Shown here piece after piece: positions 50,696-59,455 of a DNA stretch of 64,000 nt. Positions within the stretch are counted from its first letter, which is position 1, and every line of letters begins with the position of its first letter. Below the pieces are notes generated by a model, which was not told the DNA's origin, did no database searches, and saw only the letters and a list, made by a program, of their open reading frames with translations. This stretch comes from Mitsuokella sp047974105 (GTDB lineage Bacteria > Bacillota > Negativicutes > Selenomonadales > Selenomonadaceae): assembly GCF_047974105.1 (NCBI RefSeq), contig NZ_JBHYRS010000005.1, positions 124,001-188,000 of the forward strand. The letters are read 5' to 3'. A program made the position numbers and the translations under genes.

Positions 50696-52453
50696 ATGAA
50701 TCTGAAGAAATCTGTTTTGACGATGCTGGCGGTCAGCGCTCTGACTGTGCCCTTTGCGACAGGGGCAGCGCAGGCAGCTGCTGCAGATGGCGCGGCACAG
50801 ACCGCTGCGGTAAAGAACGTGGCAGCAGCACAGGATAATACCACGGCGGCAAAGGCAACGACAAAAAAACAGGCTGCAGCCAAACAGCAGAAATACAGCC
50901 TGAAGTTCAATGCGAAAAATTATACGAAGGAAACGCTGCAGCTCAATGGGCAGGATGTCGCCTTCCGCGCTTACCGCAATATCCCGTATGTCTCGAAGCC
51001 GGCTTCGGTGGCTTCAGAATCCATGAGCATTTTCATTCCGGAGGCCTATTTTGAAAAGGGCGGCACGGTCAATGGCTATACGGCTAAGACGGCACCGATT
51101 TTCCTGCCAAACGGCGTGGGCGGCTATATGCCGGGCGACATCAAGGAGCCGAGTGCAGACGATAAAATGTCCGGCGGCGCGAACGCTTCGCTCGTGGCCC
51201 TCGCAAGAGGCTATGTCGTTGCAGCTCCGGCTGTCCGCGGCCGCACGACGGTAGGCGATGACGGCAAAACGTATGTGGGCAAGGCACCGGCCTTTCTTGT
51301 CGACTATAAGGCCGCGGTCCGTTATCTGCGTCATAACAGGCACCGTCTGCCAGCCGGTGACACGGATAAGATCATTTCAGACGGCACAAGCGCGGGCGGC
51401 GCATTATCTGCCCTGCTCGGCGCAACGGGCAACAGCAAAGAATACAGCGCAGAGCTCAAGGCCGTCGGGGCAGCGGGCGAGCGCGATGATATCTTTGCTT
51501 CGATGGACTACTGCCCGATTACGAACCTCGACCATGCGGATATGGCCTATGAGTGGATGTTCAACGGCGTCAATGAGGCATATCAGAGATCTGGCAGCCC
51601 GATGATTCCGATGCAGCCAGGTCAGATGCCTGCCTTTCTCAAGGCAGGCGATACTGTCATTCCGATGGGACCGGGGCCCGTTGTACAGCCCGTAACAGCC
51701 GATGGTCAGGACCAGGATGGCACCGTGACGGACCGTCCGGAAAATGCCCCGACGGAAACAGCCGCTGCCACGCCGATGACGGCTGCCGAAATCACGGCCT
51801 CTGAGCAGCTCAAGGCGCTTTTCCCTGCTTATGTCAACAGCCTGAACCTCACGGATCAGAACGGCAGGGCCCTGACGCTCAATGAAGATGGCACGGGGAC
51901 CTTTGCAGATTATATCAAATCCATCTATGCAGCTTCGGCTCAGACGGCCCTCGATGCAGGGGAAGACCTTTCGGACCTCGGCTGGCTGACTATTGAAGAT
52001 GGCAATGTCAAGGATGTTGACCTTGCCGGGTACGCTGCCTGGGCAACGCGCCTCAAGGCAGCACCGGCCTTTGATAAATTCGATTTGAGCTCTGGCGAAA
52101 ACGATGAGTTCGGCACGTCCGACAATACGCCGCGCCATTTTACGGGCTTTTCCCTGACGCGCGATACGACACCGGGGGCGACGATGGCGACCTGGGATGA
52201 CATCCGCCGCATGAACCCGCTGTATTTTATCGGCAAAAAAGGTGTCACAGTGGCTCCGCACTGGCGCATCCGCCACGGGGCGAAAGACCGCGATACGGCG
52301 CTGGCCATTCCGGCCATTCTTGCTTTGTCTCTCATGGACCATGGCTATGACGTGGACTTTGCTTCGCCGTGGGGCAAAGGCCATGCCGGCGATTATGACT
52401 TGACAGAACTCTTTGACTGGGCCGATGGCATCTGTAAGGCAAAAACAAAATAA
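50696..52453 (+). CDS. secreted subtype-B tannase-like alpha/beta hydrolase
   Basis: A 585-residue protein with a Sec signal peptide (SVLTMLAVSALTVPFATGAAQA, in part) and an Ala/Lys-rich linker to about residue 65. The hydrolase core shows the nucleophile elbow SDGTSAGGALSALLGATGNS, then HWRIRHGAKDRDTALAI with a candidate Asp and WGKGHAGDYD with a candidate His, the arrangement of Lactobacillus and Streptococcus tannases. A low-complexity Pro/Thr/Ala insertion (about 300-365) widens the middle. It would release gallate from dietary gallotannins. ATG 50696 is preferred because AGAGG is 9 bp upstream. Confidence 0.75.
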   Translation: MNLKKSVLTMLAVSALTVPFATGAAQAAAADGAAQTAAVKNVAAAQDNTTAAKATTKKQAAAKQQKYSLKFNAKNYTKETLQLNGQDVAFRAYRNIPYVSKPASVASESMSIFIPEAYFEKGGTVNGYTAKTAPIFLPNGVGGYMPGDIKEPSADDKMSGGANASLVALARGYVVAAPAVRGRTTVGDDGKTYVGKAPAFLVDYKAAVRYLRHNRHRLPAGDTDKIISDGTSAGGALSALLGATGNSKEYSAELKAVGAAGERDDIFASMDYCPITNLDHADMAYEWMFNGVNEAYQRSGSPMIPMQPGQMPAFLKAGDTVIPMGPGPVVQPVTADGQDQDGTVTDRPENAPTETAAATPMTAAEITASEQLKALFPAYVNSLNLTDQNGRALTLNEDGTGTFADYIKSIYAASAQTALDAGEDLSDLGWLTIEDGNVKDVDLAGYAAWATRLKAAPAFDKFDLSSGENDEFGTSDNTPRHFTGFSLTRDTTPGATMATWDDIRRMNPLYFIGKKGVTVAPHWRIRHGAKDRDTALAIPAILALSLMDHGYDVDFASPWGKGHAGDYDLTELFDWADGICKAKTK

Positions 52454-52470
52454 AGAATACTTCATGTGAT

Positions 52471-52510
52471 GCACAAAAAACTTCCCCGCCTGAGGGAAGT
52501 TTTTTTGTGC
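52471..52510 (+). terminator. terminator of the tannase gene
   Basis: GCACAAAAAACTTCC and GGAAGTTTTTTTGTGC form a long stem with an internal T tract. Confidence 0.8.
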
Positions 52511-52628
52511 GCTTTCTTACCGTGTTTATCATAGCTTTATGCTATAATATGAGTAAAACGAATGACAATATCGAGATGGATGTACAAGCTTTACGCGTTA
52601 TACGCGTTATATAGGAAAGGTGTTATAT

Positions 52629-53516
52629 ATGATGACTTTGACGCAGATGCGTTATTTTTTCGAGGTGTGTCAGTGGCAGAATATCACGAAAGCAGCAGAA
52701 CATCTGCATGTTTCGCAGCCGACCATCAGCGTGGCCATGAGGACGATGGAAGAGGAGACCGGACTTAATCTCTTTCACCGTGAAGGACGAAAACTCGTCA
52801 TGACGCCGGAGGGCAGTAAATTATTTGCTAAAATCAACCACATTTTAAGCCAGATTGACCAGCTGGAAGTCGAAGTACAGGATATGGCACAGAATCGCAA
52901 TCACATCCGCATGGCCCTGCCTCTGCAGATTGGCACGCGTTTTCTGCCGCGCATTCTCGGGGAGTTCCGCAAGCAGAATCCGCAGATTAAATTGGAAATC
53001 ATCGAGACGGGCGGCATCAGTGCCCTGCAGATGGTGGAAGAAGAAAAACTCGATATTGCCCTGACGAATTACACAACGGGCTTCAGCCAAAAACTTCTTT
53101 ATCAGAAGCTGTATGACTGCGAGTGCTGCTTTGTTACGTATCCAGATCATCCACTGGCCAAACGCAGGAAGGTTTCCTTTGACGATTTTGCCGATGAACC
53201 ACTCGTCATGCTGGACAGTCACTTCTTCATTTACCGCATGGTTCAGGACTTGTTTGCCGAATATAACTGCAAACCTAATATCATTCATTACTCGCCGTAT
53301 CTGCACACAATCAAAAATCTTGTGGAGAGCGGCATCTGTTCGACGTTTTTAGCAAGGCAGGCTGTTCTTCCTAGTGAGAATCTGGTGCCTATTTCTTTGG
53401 AAAAGCCGTTCTATATTAATTCTGGCATTGTCACGAAGAAGAGCCGTCAGGTTTATGAGGATGAAAAACTGCTCATTGATTACCTGCAGAAAATCGCACA
53501 GGATATGGAAAAATAA
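52629..53516 (+). CDS. LysR-family transcriptional regulator
   Basis: A 295-residue LysR protein with MTLTQMRYFFEVCQWQNITKAAEHLHVSQPTISVAMRTMEEETG (in part: NITKAAEHLHVSQPTISVAM) and a PBP2-like ligand domain. It follows the tannase gene in the same direction after a terminator, so a role in aromatic or tannin response is possible but unproven. ATG 52629 follows GGAAAGG. Just upstream the 9-bp unit TTACGCGTTA is repeated in tandem (52589-52610), a possible binding site. Confidence 0.87.
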   Translation: MMTLTQMRYFFEVCQWQNITKAAEHLHVSQPTISVAMRTMEEETGLNLFHREGRKLVMTPEGSKLFAKINHILSQIDQLEVEVQDMAQNRNHIRMALPLQIGTRFLPRILGEFRKQNPQIKLEIIETGGISALQMVEEEKLDIALTNYTTGFSQKLLYQKLYDCECCFVTYPDHPLAKRRKVSFDDFADEPLVMLDSHFFIYRMVQDLFAEYNCKPNIIHYSPYLHTIKNLVESGICSTFLARQAVLPSENLVPISLEKPFYINSGIVTKKSRQVYEDEKLLIDYLQKIAQDMEK

Positions 53517-53530
53517 TTTCATCAAAACTC

Positions 53531-53573
53531 CATCAAAAAAAGAAGGCCCCTGCTGAGACCTTCTTTTTTGATA
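53531..53573. terminator. bidirectional terminator between LysR and acyl-CoA synthetase genes
   Basis: CATCAAAAAAAGAAGG and CCTTCTTTTTTGATAG pair around a short loop. Confidence 0.85.
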
Positions 53574-53582
53574 GTTTTATTT

Positions 53583-55073
53583 TTATTTTTCAGCGTTCTT
53601 GCTGGCTAAAAAGTCCTTGAGAATCTGGCGCTTGGCGATCTTGCCGGTTGAAGTGCGCGGCAGGGAAGCGAGCTCATGGAATTCACGCGGAATCTTGTAG
53701 AGCGCGAGGTTGGCCTGCAGGAATTTCTTGAGTTCACGGATGTTGATGGTGGCACCCTCATGCAGGCTGTAGAAGCAGGCGCCGGCCTGTCCGCGCAGTT
53801 TGTCATCGATGCCGATGACGGCTGCTTCGCTGATGCCGGGGAACTGATAAATGAGCTCTTCGACTTCGCGCGGATAGATATTCTCGCCCATGCTGATGAT
53901 CATGTCCTTGAGGCGGTCGACAATATAAATGTAGCCATCTTCATCGGCGCGGGCTACATCGCCCGTGTGGAACCAGCCGCCGCGCAGGGCATTCTTCGTG
54001 GCATCCGGAAGATTCCAGTAGCCGAGCATGACGTTGTCACCTTTGACGATGAGTTCGCCGGCTTCGCCCTTCGGGACTTCCTCACCGTCCGAATTGATGA
54101 GCTTCCAGGCGATGCCCGGTACGACCGGCCCGCAGGAACCGACTTTTGGCTTTTCGGGCGGATTCATCGTGACAACAGGAGAGGTCTCGGAAAGACCATA
54201 GCCCTCGCAGATATCCACGCCAAATTTATTCATGAAATCCTGCTCAATCTTTAAAGGCAGCGTCGTGCCGCCCGAGACGACCAGGCGCAGGGAAGCCATA
54301 TCTTCCTTCGTGGCGAGCTTCGTCAGGAGGCTGCAGATGGACGGCACGATGTAGAGGTCGTTGACTTTTTCCGTGCGGATGACATTGATGGTCTCTTTCG
54401 GCGTGAAGGAATCGAGGATGACGACTTCAGCACCGCAGTAAAGCGGGTAGAGGACGGAGCAGGTCCAGCCGAAGCAGTGGTACATCGGCAGAACGCAGAG
54501 AACCACGTTTTCTGCTTTGCAGCCCATGAAGCTCATCTGTCCGGCATTGGCGATGAGATTGCGGTGGGAGAGTACGGCGCCTTTTGGCGAGCCCGTTGTG
54601 CCTGACGTGTAGATGATGACGCAGGGATTCTGCTCATCGAAAGTCGGCGGCAGCGGCGGTGCTGCCGGAATGGTCTCATCTATTTTGCCGGCCTGACGGA
54701 TATCATGCTGGATAATGCGCATATCGCAGCGCAGGGCCGCAAGCGCATCGACGAGATTCAAAGGCTGATAAGTCAGGATATGACGGGAGCCCGAATCCTT
54801 TATAATGTAGGCAATTTCGCGGCTGCTGAGCTGGAAGTTGATGGGTACGGCAATGGCCCCCAAAGAAGCAATGGCCATGTAGGCGTAGATGTAATCTGCA
54901 CTGTTGCGCGAAAAAATGCTGACGCGGTCACCCACGCGGACACCGGCAACATAAAGACGGTTGCGGCAGGCAGCGACATGCTGCTGCAGTTCGCGGTAGG
55001 TAATGCGGCGTTCATGGTCGACAATGGCGAGAGAATCAGGTTTTCCCTGATAGATCAGTTCATGTACAAACAT
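53583..55073 (-). CDS. acyl-CoA synthetase (AMP-forming, FadD-like)
   Basis: A 496-residue ANL-superfamily enzyme: P-loop IIYTSGTTGSPKGAVLSHRN, A5 GYGLSETSPVVTMN, A7 GWFHTGDVA, A8 KDMIISMGENIYPREVEE and the A10 lysine in STGKIAKRQILKDFL. The family links acids to CoA through acyl-AMP; chain length or aromatic preference cannot be read directly. Single-gene unit with its own promoter. Confidence 0.88.
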   Translation of the reverse strand: MFVHELIYQGKPDSLAIVDHERRITYRELQQHVAACRNRLYVAGVRVGDRVSIFSRNSADYIYAYMAIASLGAIAVPINFQLSSREIAYIIKDSGSRHILTYQPLNLVDALAALRCDMRIIQHDIRQAGKIDETIPAAPPLPPTFDEQNPCVIIYTSGTTGSPKGAVLSHRNLIANAGQMSFMGCKAENVVLCVLPMYHCFGWTCSVLYPLYCGAEVVILDSFTPKETINVIRTEKVNDLYIVPSICSLLTKLATKEDMASLRLVVSGGTTLPLKIEQDFMNKFGVDICEGYGLSETSPVVTMNPPEKPKVGSCGPVVPGIAWKLINSDGEEVPKGEAGELIVKGDNVMLGYWNLPDATKNALRGGWFHTGDVARADEDGYIYIVDRLKDMIISMGENIYPREVEELIYQFPGISEAAVIGIDDKLRGQAGACFYSLHEGATINIRELKKFLQANLALYKIPREFHELASLPRTSTGKIAKRQILKDFLASKNAEK

Positions 55074-55138
55074 TGTATTCCTTCCTTTAGGGCAAGTGCC
55101 CCCATAGCAGAGGATAAATTCTTCGTCGTTACAGACTA

Positions 55139-55167
55139 ATTTTATACCAGGTCATAAACTTTGTCAA
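55139..55167 (-). promoter_or_regulatory. promoter of the acyl-CoA synthetase gene
   Basis: Minus strand TTGACA (55162-55167), 17-bp spacer, TAAAAT (55139-55144). Confidence 0.75.
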
Positions 55168-55177
55168 AGTATAAAAT

Positions 55178-55208
55178 AAAGGCCCTGTGATTTTTGACAG
55201 GGCCTTTT
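55178..55208 (-). terminator. terminator of the APC permease gene
   Basis: AAAGGCCCTGT and ACAGGGCCTTT pair; on the minus strand a T-rich tract follows. Confidence 0.82.
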
Positions 55209-55223
55209 ACGAAAAACAGTATG

Positions 55224-56621
55224 TTATTCTTCTTCGTCATGGTTCGGATGGGCAAGAGCACTGTGCTGATAGCTGTAGCCGAAGTAGACGAGGCAGCCAA
55301 ATGTGCACCAGACGATGAAGCGGACCCAGGTTTCCCAGGGCAGATGGTACATGAGGTAGCCGCAGGTCAGTACGGCCATGGGGGCGATGAGCCAGACGAG
55401 CGGGCAGCGGAATGTGCGCGGCACATCGGGCTTCGTGATGCGCAGGACCATGACGCCGAGGGCAGCGACGAGGAAGGCAGACAGCGTGCCGATGTTGGCC
55501 ATTTCGGCAATGACGCCGATTGGCGCAAAGCCTGCGATAATGGAAACGAAGATGCCGCCCATGACCGTGACGATGTACGGCGTATGATAGCGTTTATGGA
55601 TTTTGCAGACGCGGGCCGGCACCATGCCGTCGCGGCTCATGGCAAAGAAGATGCGGGCCTGGCCGTAAAGCAGGACGAGAAGGACCGTTGTGATGCCGGC
55701 AATGGCGCCGACGCCGACGATGGCCGAACCGAGATTGTAGCCGATATAGCGCAGGGCGAAGGCTACAGGCTCCGGATTGTTGAGTTCCGTGTAAGGCACG
55801 ATGCCCGTGAGCACGCCGGCCACGACGACGTAAAGGGCTGTGCAGATGACGAGCGAACCGATGATGCCGATTGGCAGGTCATGGGACGGATTCTTGCATT
55901 CCTCCGCACTCGTGGCAACGGCATCAAAGCCGATATAGGCAAAAAAGACAATGGCCGCGCCGCCGAAAATACCCGAAACACCGAAGGGCATGAAGGGCTC
56001 CCAGTTCATCGTATTGACATGCGGGATGGCGAGCAGCAGGAAAATCGCGATGGCCGTGAGCTTGACGCCTACGAGGATGCGGTTGAGCTTTGTGCTCTCC
56101 TGCGTGCCGCGAATCAGCAGCACCGAAAGCAGCAGTGTGATGAAGATGGCGGGCAGATTGATGATGCCGCCGTCGGCCGGCACATGTGTCAGGGCGTGAC
56201 CCGGGTCAAGGCCCGCAGAGAGCAGCAGGCCTGTGACATAGCCCGACCAGCCGGAAGCAACAGCACTGGCCGTAACCGTGTATTCGAGGATGAGGTTCCA
56301 GCCGACAATGAAGGCGATGAACTCGCCGAGGGAGGCATATGTATACGTATAAGCACTGCCGGACGCCGGTACGATGGAGGAAAACTCTGCGTAAGCAAGT
56401 CCTGCAAGTGCGCAGGCAAGGCCTGAGACCATGAAGGAAATCGTGACAGCAGGTCCGGCGTATTTGGCAGCCGCAACGCCTGTCAGGACGAAGATGCCTG
56501 TGCCGATGACGCAGCCGATGCCGAGCAGGATGAGGTCAAAAGCGCCAAGCGTCTTGGCCATGCCTGAATGGGCAGCCGTTTCGCGCATCTGCTCAATGCT
56601 TTTGGTGCGGAATAAGTTCAT
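55224..56621 (-). CDS. APC-superfamily amino acid permease (CAT type)
   Basis: A 465-residue permease with about 12 helices and the APC signature LILLGIGCVIGTGIFVLTG in helix 1, ALAGLAYAEFSSIVPASGSAYTY (in part) in helix 3 and IVFFAYIGFDAVATSAEECKNP (in part). It belongs to the cationic amino acid transporter-like branch (YfnA type); substrate unknown. ATG 56621 is preferred to an in-frame ATG at 56633 because AAGGA abuts the latter. Confidence 0.88.
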   Translation of the reverse strand: MNLFRTKSIEQMRETAAHSGMAKTLGAFDLILLGIGCVIGTGIFVLTGVAAAKYAGPAVTISFMVSGLACALAGLAYAEFSSIVPASGSAYTYTYASLGEFIAFIVGWNLILEYTVTASAVASGWSGYVTGLLLSAGLDPGHALTHVPADGGIINLPAIFITLLLSVLLIRGTQESTKLNRILVGVKLTAIAIFLLLAIPHVNTMNWEPFMPFGVSGIFGGAAIVFFAYIGFDAVATSAEECKNPSHDLPIGIIGSLVICTALYVVVAGVLTGIVPYTELNNPEPVAFALRYIGYNLGSAIVGVGAIAGITTVLLVLLYGQARIFFAMSRDGMVPARVCKIHKRYHTPYIVTVMGGIFVSIIAGFAPIGVIAEMANIGTLSAFLVAALGVMVLRITKPDVPRTFRCPLVWLIAPMAVLTCGYLMYHLPWETWVRFIVWCTFGCLVYFGYSYQHSALAHPNHDEEE

Positions 56622-56678
56622 TTTTTTTACCATTCCTTTTTCTCTTATAGATGGATAAGATATCTTTACAACATTACT

Positions 56679-56707
56679 ATTATATTGACAGGAAAAGCCT
56701 CCGTCAA
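56679..56707 (-). promoter_or_regulatory. promoter of the APC permease gene, overlapping an upstream terminator
   Basis: Minus strand TTGACG (56702-56707), 17-bp spacer, TATAAT (56679-56684). The -35 lies in the loop side of the terminator of the preceding gene. Confidence 0.7.
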
Positions 56708-56724
56708 TATGACAGAGGCTTTAT
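56693..56724 (-). terminator. terminator of the PHP gene
   Basis: AAAGCCTC and GAGGCTTT with an inner GTCA/TGAC pair; TTTTCC follows on the minus strand. Confidence 0.7.
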
Positions 56725-56783
56725 GAGATGAAATTTTCCGGAAATATGGCGGAAATGTCATGGAAATGTATACTGGAAATGCT

Positions 56784-57506
56784 TTATTCGCGAATCCATT
56801 CCTTGAATTTTTCTGGCGAGCTGTTGATGACGAGTTCTTCCGGGAATTCTGCTTCCTTGATGACTTCCTGAGAAAGCGCATGATTGCCGACATCGAGGTC
56901 GATATGGGCATCGCTGCCCATGATGACGTGCGTACCGTATTTCTTGCAGGCCTGCAGCATTTCTTTGGCGAGCTCGCGCGAACCTGTGCGGCTGCCGCCG
57001 GGGCGGTAAGAGCTGTTGTTGCATTCGAGCAGGACATGGCGTTCCTTGGCAGCTTTGGCAATCTGGTCAAAGTCGACAGGGAAGACCGGATTGTCCGGAT
57101 GGCCGATGATCTTGACCTGAGGGATGAACATGGCACTCATGATGGCTGTCGTATTGTCGAGCTTCGTGCCCGGGTTGATGCAGGGATCGTGCAGGCTGGC
57201 AATGGCGTAATCGACAGCGCGCAGACCTTTTTCCTCAAGATCGACTTTGCCTGTGGTGTTCAGAATGTTGAGTTCTACGCCCATGAGCAGTTCCACGCCG
57301 GCTTCATCGCCGTAGACTTTGCGGTCAAAGATGCGCAGATTTTCAAAGTAAAAGCGGTGCGTGGAGCCCGGCATGGCCGGAGCATGGTCGGCAATGCCGA
57401 CAAGTTCTATGCCGTGTTTTTTGCCCGCGGCAATCATTTCGCGGATTGTGTTGTAGGCATGGCCGCTGGCGAGCGTATGCATATGGACGTCGAGTAAATC
57501 CTTCAT
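56784..57506 (-). CDS. PHP-domain phosphatase (YcdX-like)
   Basis: A 240-residue PHP protein with metal ligands in DVHMHTLASGHAY, IADHAPAMPGS, GVELNIL, IIGHPDNP, LECNNSS and GSDAHID. The pattern and length match YcdX-type trinuclear zinc phosphatases. Substrate unknown; some are linked to swarming or nucleotide metabolism. Single-gene unit ahead of the permease. Confidence 0.88.
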   Translation of the reverse strand: MKDLLDVHMHTLASGHAYNTIREMIAAGKKHGIELVGIADHAPAMPGSTHRFYFENLRIFDRKVYGDEAGVELLMGVELNILNTTGKVDLEEKGLRAVDYAIASLHDPCINPGTKLDNTTAIMSAMFIPQVKIIGHPDNPVFPVDFDQIAKAAKERHVLLECNNSSYRPGGSRTGSRELAKEMLQACKKYGTHVIMGSDAHIDLDVGNHALSQEVIKEAEFPEELVINSSPEKFKEWIRE

Positions 57507-57611
57507 TATAATACCCCCAAAACTATGACAGTGTGTTCGCCTTTTATTATAACACGCTGAGGTGTCAAAAGGGGCTTCTTAAAATTTTTTCAAGAAATCC
57601 TGATTTTTTTG

Positions 57612-57640
57612 TTGACATTTCCTTTGCCATCCCGTATAAT
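57612..57640 (+). promoter_or_regulatory. promoter of the tRNA-Val genes
   Basis: TTGACA (57612-57617), 17-bp spacer, TATAAT (57635-57640): fully consensus, 20 bp before the tRNA. Confidence 0.88.
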
Positions 57641-57660
57641 AAATCTTGTCGTTAAGACAT

Positions 57661-57737
57661 GGGGTTATAGCTCAGTTGGTTAGAGTGTCTCGTTGACATC
57701 GAGGAGGTCACAGATTCGAATTCTGTTAACCCCACCA
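57661..57737 (+). tRNA. tRNA-Val (GAC)
   Basis: 77-nt cloverleaf: acceptor GGGGTTA/TAACCCC, D arm with AGTTGGTTAGAG, anticodon stem TCTCG/CGAGG with loop TTGACAT (anticodon GAC), T arm with TTCGAAT, and encoded CCA. Confidence 0.92.
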
Positions 57738-57750
57738 TTTCAGAATGTAC

Positions 57751-57778
57751 GGTTTCGTCAAACGGCGAAACCTTTTTT
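57751..57778 (+). terminator. terminator between the two tRNA genes
   Basis: GGTTTCG and CGAAACC form a stem followed by TTTTTT, ending 4 bp before the second tRNA. Confidence 0.75.
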
Positions 57779-57781
57779 ATT

Positions 57782-57858
57782 GCTCGCTTAGCTCAGTTGG
57801 CTAGAGCATCTCCGTCACATGGAGGGGGTCGGGGGTTCGAATCCCTCAGCGAGCACCA
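57782..57858 (+). tRNA. tRNA-Val (CAC)
   Basis: 77-nt cloverleaf: acceptor GCTCGCT/AGCGAGC, anticodon stem TCTCC/GGAGG with loop GTCACAT (U33 kept, anticodon CAC), T loop TTCGAAT, encoded CCA. Sits right after a terminator, with no room for its own promoter outside the first tRNA gene. Confidence 0.85.
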
Positions 57859-57945
57859 AAGAGAAAGCAGAAGCTGCATGCATGGCGTGCAGCTTATTTT
57901 TATTATAATATATGAAGGAAACATGCTGAACTCTGTTGACATTCA

Positions 57946-57975
57946 TTGACACTGGCCCTTGCAAAATGATATGAT
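57946..57975 (+). promoter_or_regulatory. promoter of purB leader
   Basis: TTGACA (57946-57951), 18-bp spacer, TATGAT (57970-57975). A second TTGACA lies 11 bp upstream (57935-57940). The stretch 57859-57945 holds nothing else I can support. Confidence 0.7.
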
Positions 57976-57980
57976 AGACA

Positions 57981-58135
57981 AGGGAATATCGGTAACTTCT
58001 CCAAACTCAAAATGAGGCTTTTCATAGGTAAGACCGTCAGTATAGGCGGAGGAAAAGTCAATTTGAGTTTTTTCGTCGTGTTTTCACTTCCGCGGTGCAG
58101 AGATGCCGCCAGGAAATTGAGGAGGAAATCACTAA
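57981..58135 (+). promoter_or_regulatory. structured purB leader with terminator, class unknown
   Basis: AAACTCAAA (58003-58011) pairs with TTTGAGTTT (58062-58070) just before TTT, an outer stem that acts as a terminator. Inside, GGCTTTTC (58016-58023) pairs with GAAAAGTC (58052-58059), enclosing 28 nt with two ATAGG repeats and a CCG/CGG hairpin. CTCAAAATGAG can form a competing hairpin with the left outer arm. This is the layout of a transcriptional riboswitch or protein-controlled attenuator, but it does not match the purine, PRPP, ZTP or THF motifs I know. Confidence 0.6.
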
Positions 58136-59428
58136 ATGATCGAGCGTTATACCAATCCGGAAATGGGCCATCTCTGGTCTATCGAAAATGAGTGGCAGCA
58201 GATCCTGAATGTCGAGATGGCTGCTTGCGATGCTATGGCTGAGCTTGGCGAGATCCCGAAAGAGGCCGCAAAGAACATCCGTGCAAAAGCAAAGTTTGAC
58301 GTCAACCGCATCCACGAGATTGAGTCTGTTACGCATCATGATATCATTGCATTCCTGACGAATGTGGCAGAGAATGTCGGTGATGATTCCAAGTATATCC
58401 ACAAAGGCCTGACTTCTTCGGACGTCAAGGATACGGCTGTCTGCATGATGATGCGCGATGCCTGCGATATCCTTCTCGACGACCTTAAGAAATTCCGTGA
58501 GGTCCTGCGCCGCCGCGCTAAGGAATTCAAACATACGCCGTGCATTGGCCGCACGCATGGCATCCATGCTGAACCGATGACGTTCGGCCTCAAGATGTTG
58601 CTCTGGAGCGCTGAAATCGAGCGCGATATCGAGCGCATGGAGCATGCCAAGAAAATCGTCTCGGTCTGCAAGCTTTCGGGTGCTGTCGGCACGTACTCCA
58701 ACATTGACCCGAAAATCGAGCAGATGGTCGGCAAGACGCTCGGCCTGACGCCGGTCCGTCTCGCTACGCAGGTTATCCAGCGTGACCGTCATGCAGAATT
58801 CGTTACGGCCATTGCCATCTGCTCCTCGACGCTTGAGAAGATTGCGACGGAAGTCCGGAATCTGCAGCGCACGGATATCCGTGAGGCAGAAGAGTACTTC
58901 TCCCCGGGACAGAAGGGTTCCTCGGCTATGCCGCATAAGCGCAACCCAATCAACTGCGAGCGCATCTCGGGCATGGCCCGCCTGAACCGCGGCAATGCCG
59001 TTGCAGCTCTGGAAGACATCACGCTCTGGCATGAGCGCGACATCTCGCATTCCTCCGTTGAACGCGTCATCCTGCCGGATTCCTCGATCAACCTCGATTA
59101 CTGCACGACGAAGCTCACGGATATCATCGATAAGCTGCTCGTCTATCCGGAAAAGATGCTTCACAACATGCAGCGCACGGGCGGCCTCATCTACAGCCAG
59201 CGCATCCTGCTGACGGTTGTCGACAAGGGCGTACTGCGTGAAGATGCCTACAAGTGGGTACAGCGCAATGCCATGAAGCGCTGGATGGAAGGTCAGGATT
59301 TCCGCACGAGCGTTGAGAATGACCCGGACATCACGAAGTATCTGACGAAGGAAGAAATCGACGACTGCTTCGATTATAAATACTTCCTGCGCCATGTCGA
59401 TATGATCTTTGAGCGCTTCGGCCTTTGA
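58136..59428 (+). CDS. purB: adenylosuccinate lyase
   Basis: A 430-residue fumarase/aspartase-superfamily lyase with ERYTNPEMGHLWS at the start, THHDIIAFL, GRTHGIHAEPMTFG and the signature GSSAMPHKRNPINCE. It acts twice in purine synthesis (SAICAR to AICAR and adenylosuccinate to AMP). RBS GGAGGAAA precedes ATG 58136. Followed by purA, with an attenuating hairpin between. Confidence 0.96.
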   Translation: MIERYTNPEMGHLWSIENEWQQILNVEMAACDAMAELGEIPKEAAKNIRAKAKFDVNRIHEIESVTHHDIIAFLTNVAENVGDDSKYIHKGLTSSDVKDTAVCMMMRDACDILLDDLKKFREVLRRRAKEFKHTPCIGRTHGIHAEPMTFGLKMLLWSAEIERDIERMEHAKKIVSVCKLSGAVGTYSNIDPKIEQMVGKTLGLTPVRLATQVIQRDRHAEFVTAIAICSSTLEKIATEVRNLQRTDIREAEEYFSPGQKGSSAMPHKRNPINCERISGMARLNRGNAVAALEDITLWHERDISHSSVERVILPDSSINLDYCTTKLTDIIDKLLVYPEKMLHNMQRTGGLIYSQRILLTVVDKGVLREDAYKWVQRNAMKRWMEGQDFRTSVENDPDITKYLTKEEIDDCFDYKYFLRHVDMIFERFGL

Positions 59429-59455
59429 GACCTATAATAAATGAATAAATGAAAG

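Noticed and set aside
55194..56426. 410-codon open frame on the plus strand
   Set aside because: Antisense to the APC permease; composition is the mirror of membrane-helix codons.
57782..57858. tRNA-Asp (GTC) reading of the second tRNA
   Set aside because: Shifting the loop to give GTC breaks the anticodon stem and the invariant U33; CAC keeps both.
57981..58135. Purine or PRPP riboswitch upstream of purB
   Set aside because: The conserved loop sequences of the purine class and the motifs of the PRPP class are not present; kept as unassigned.
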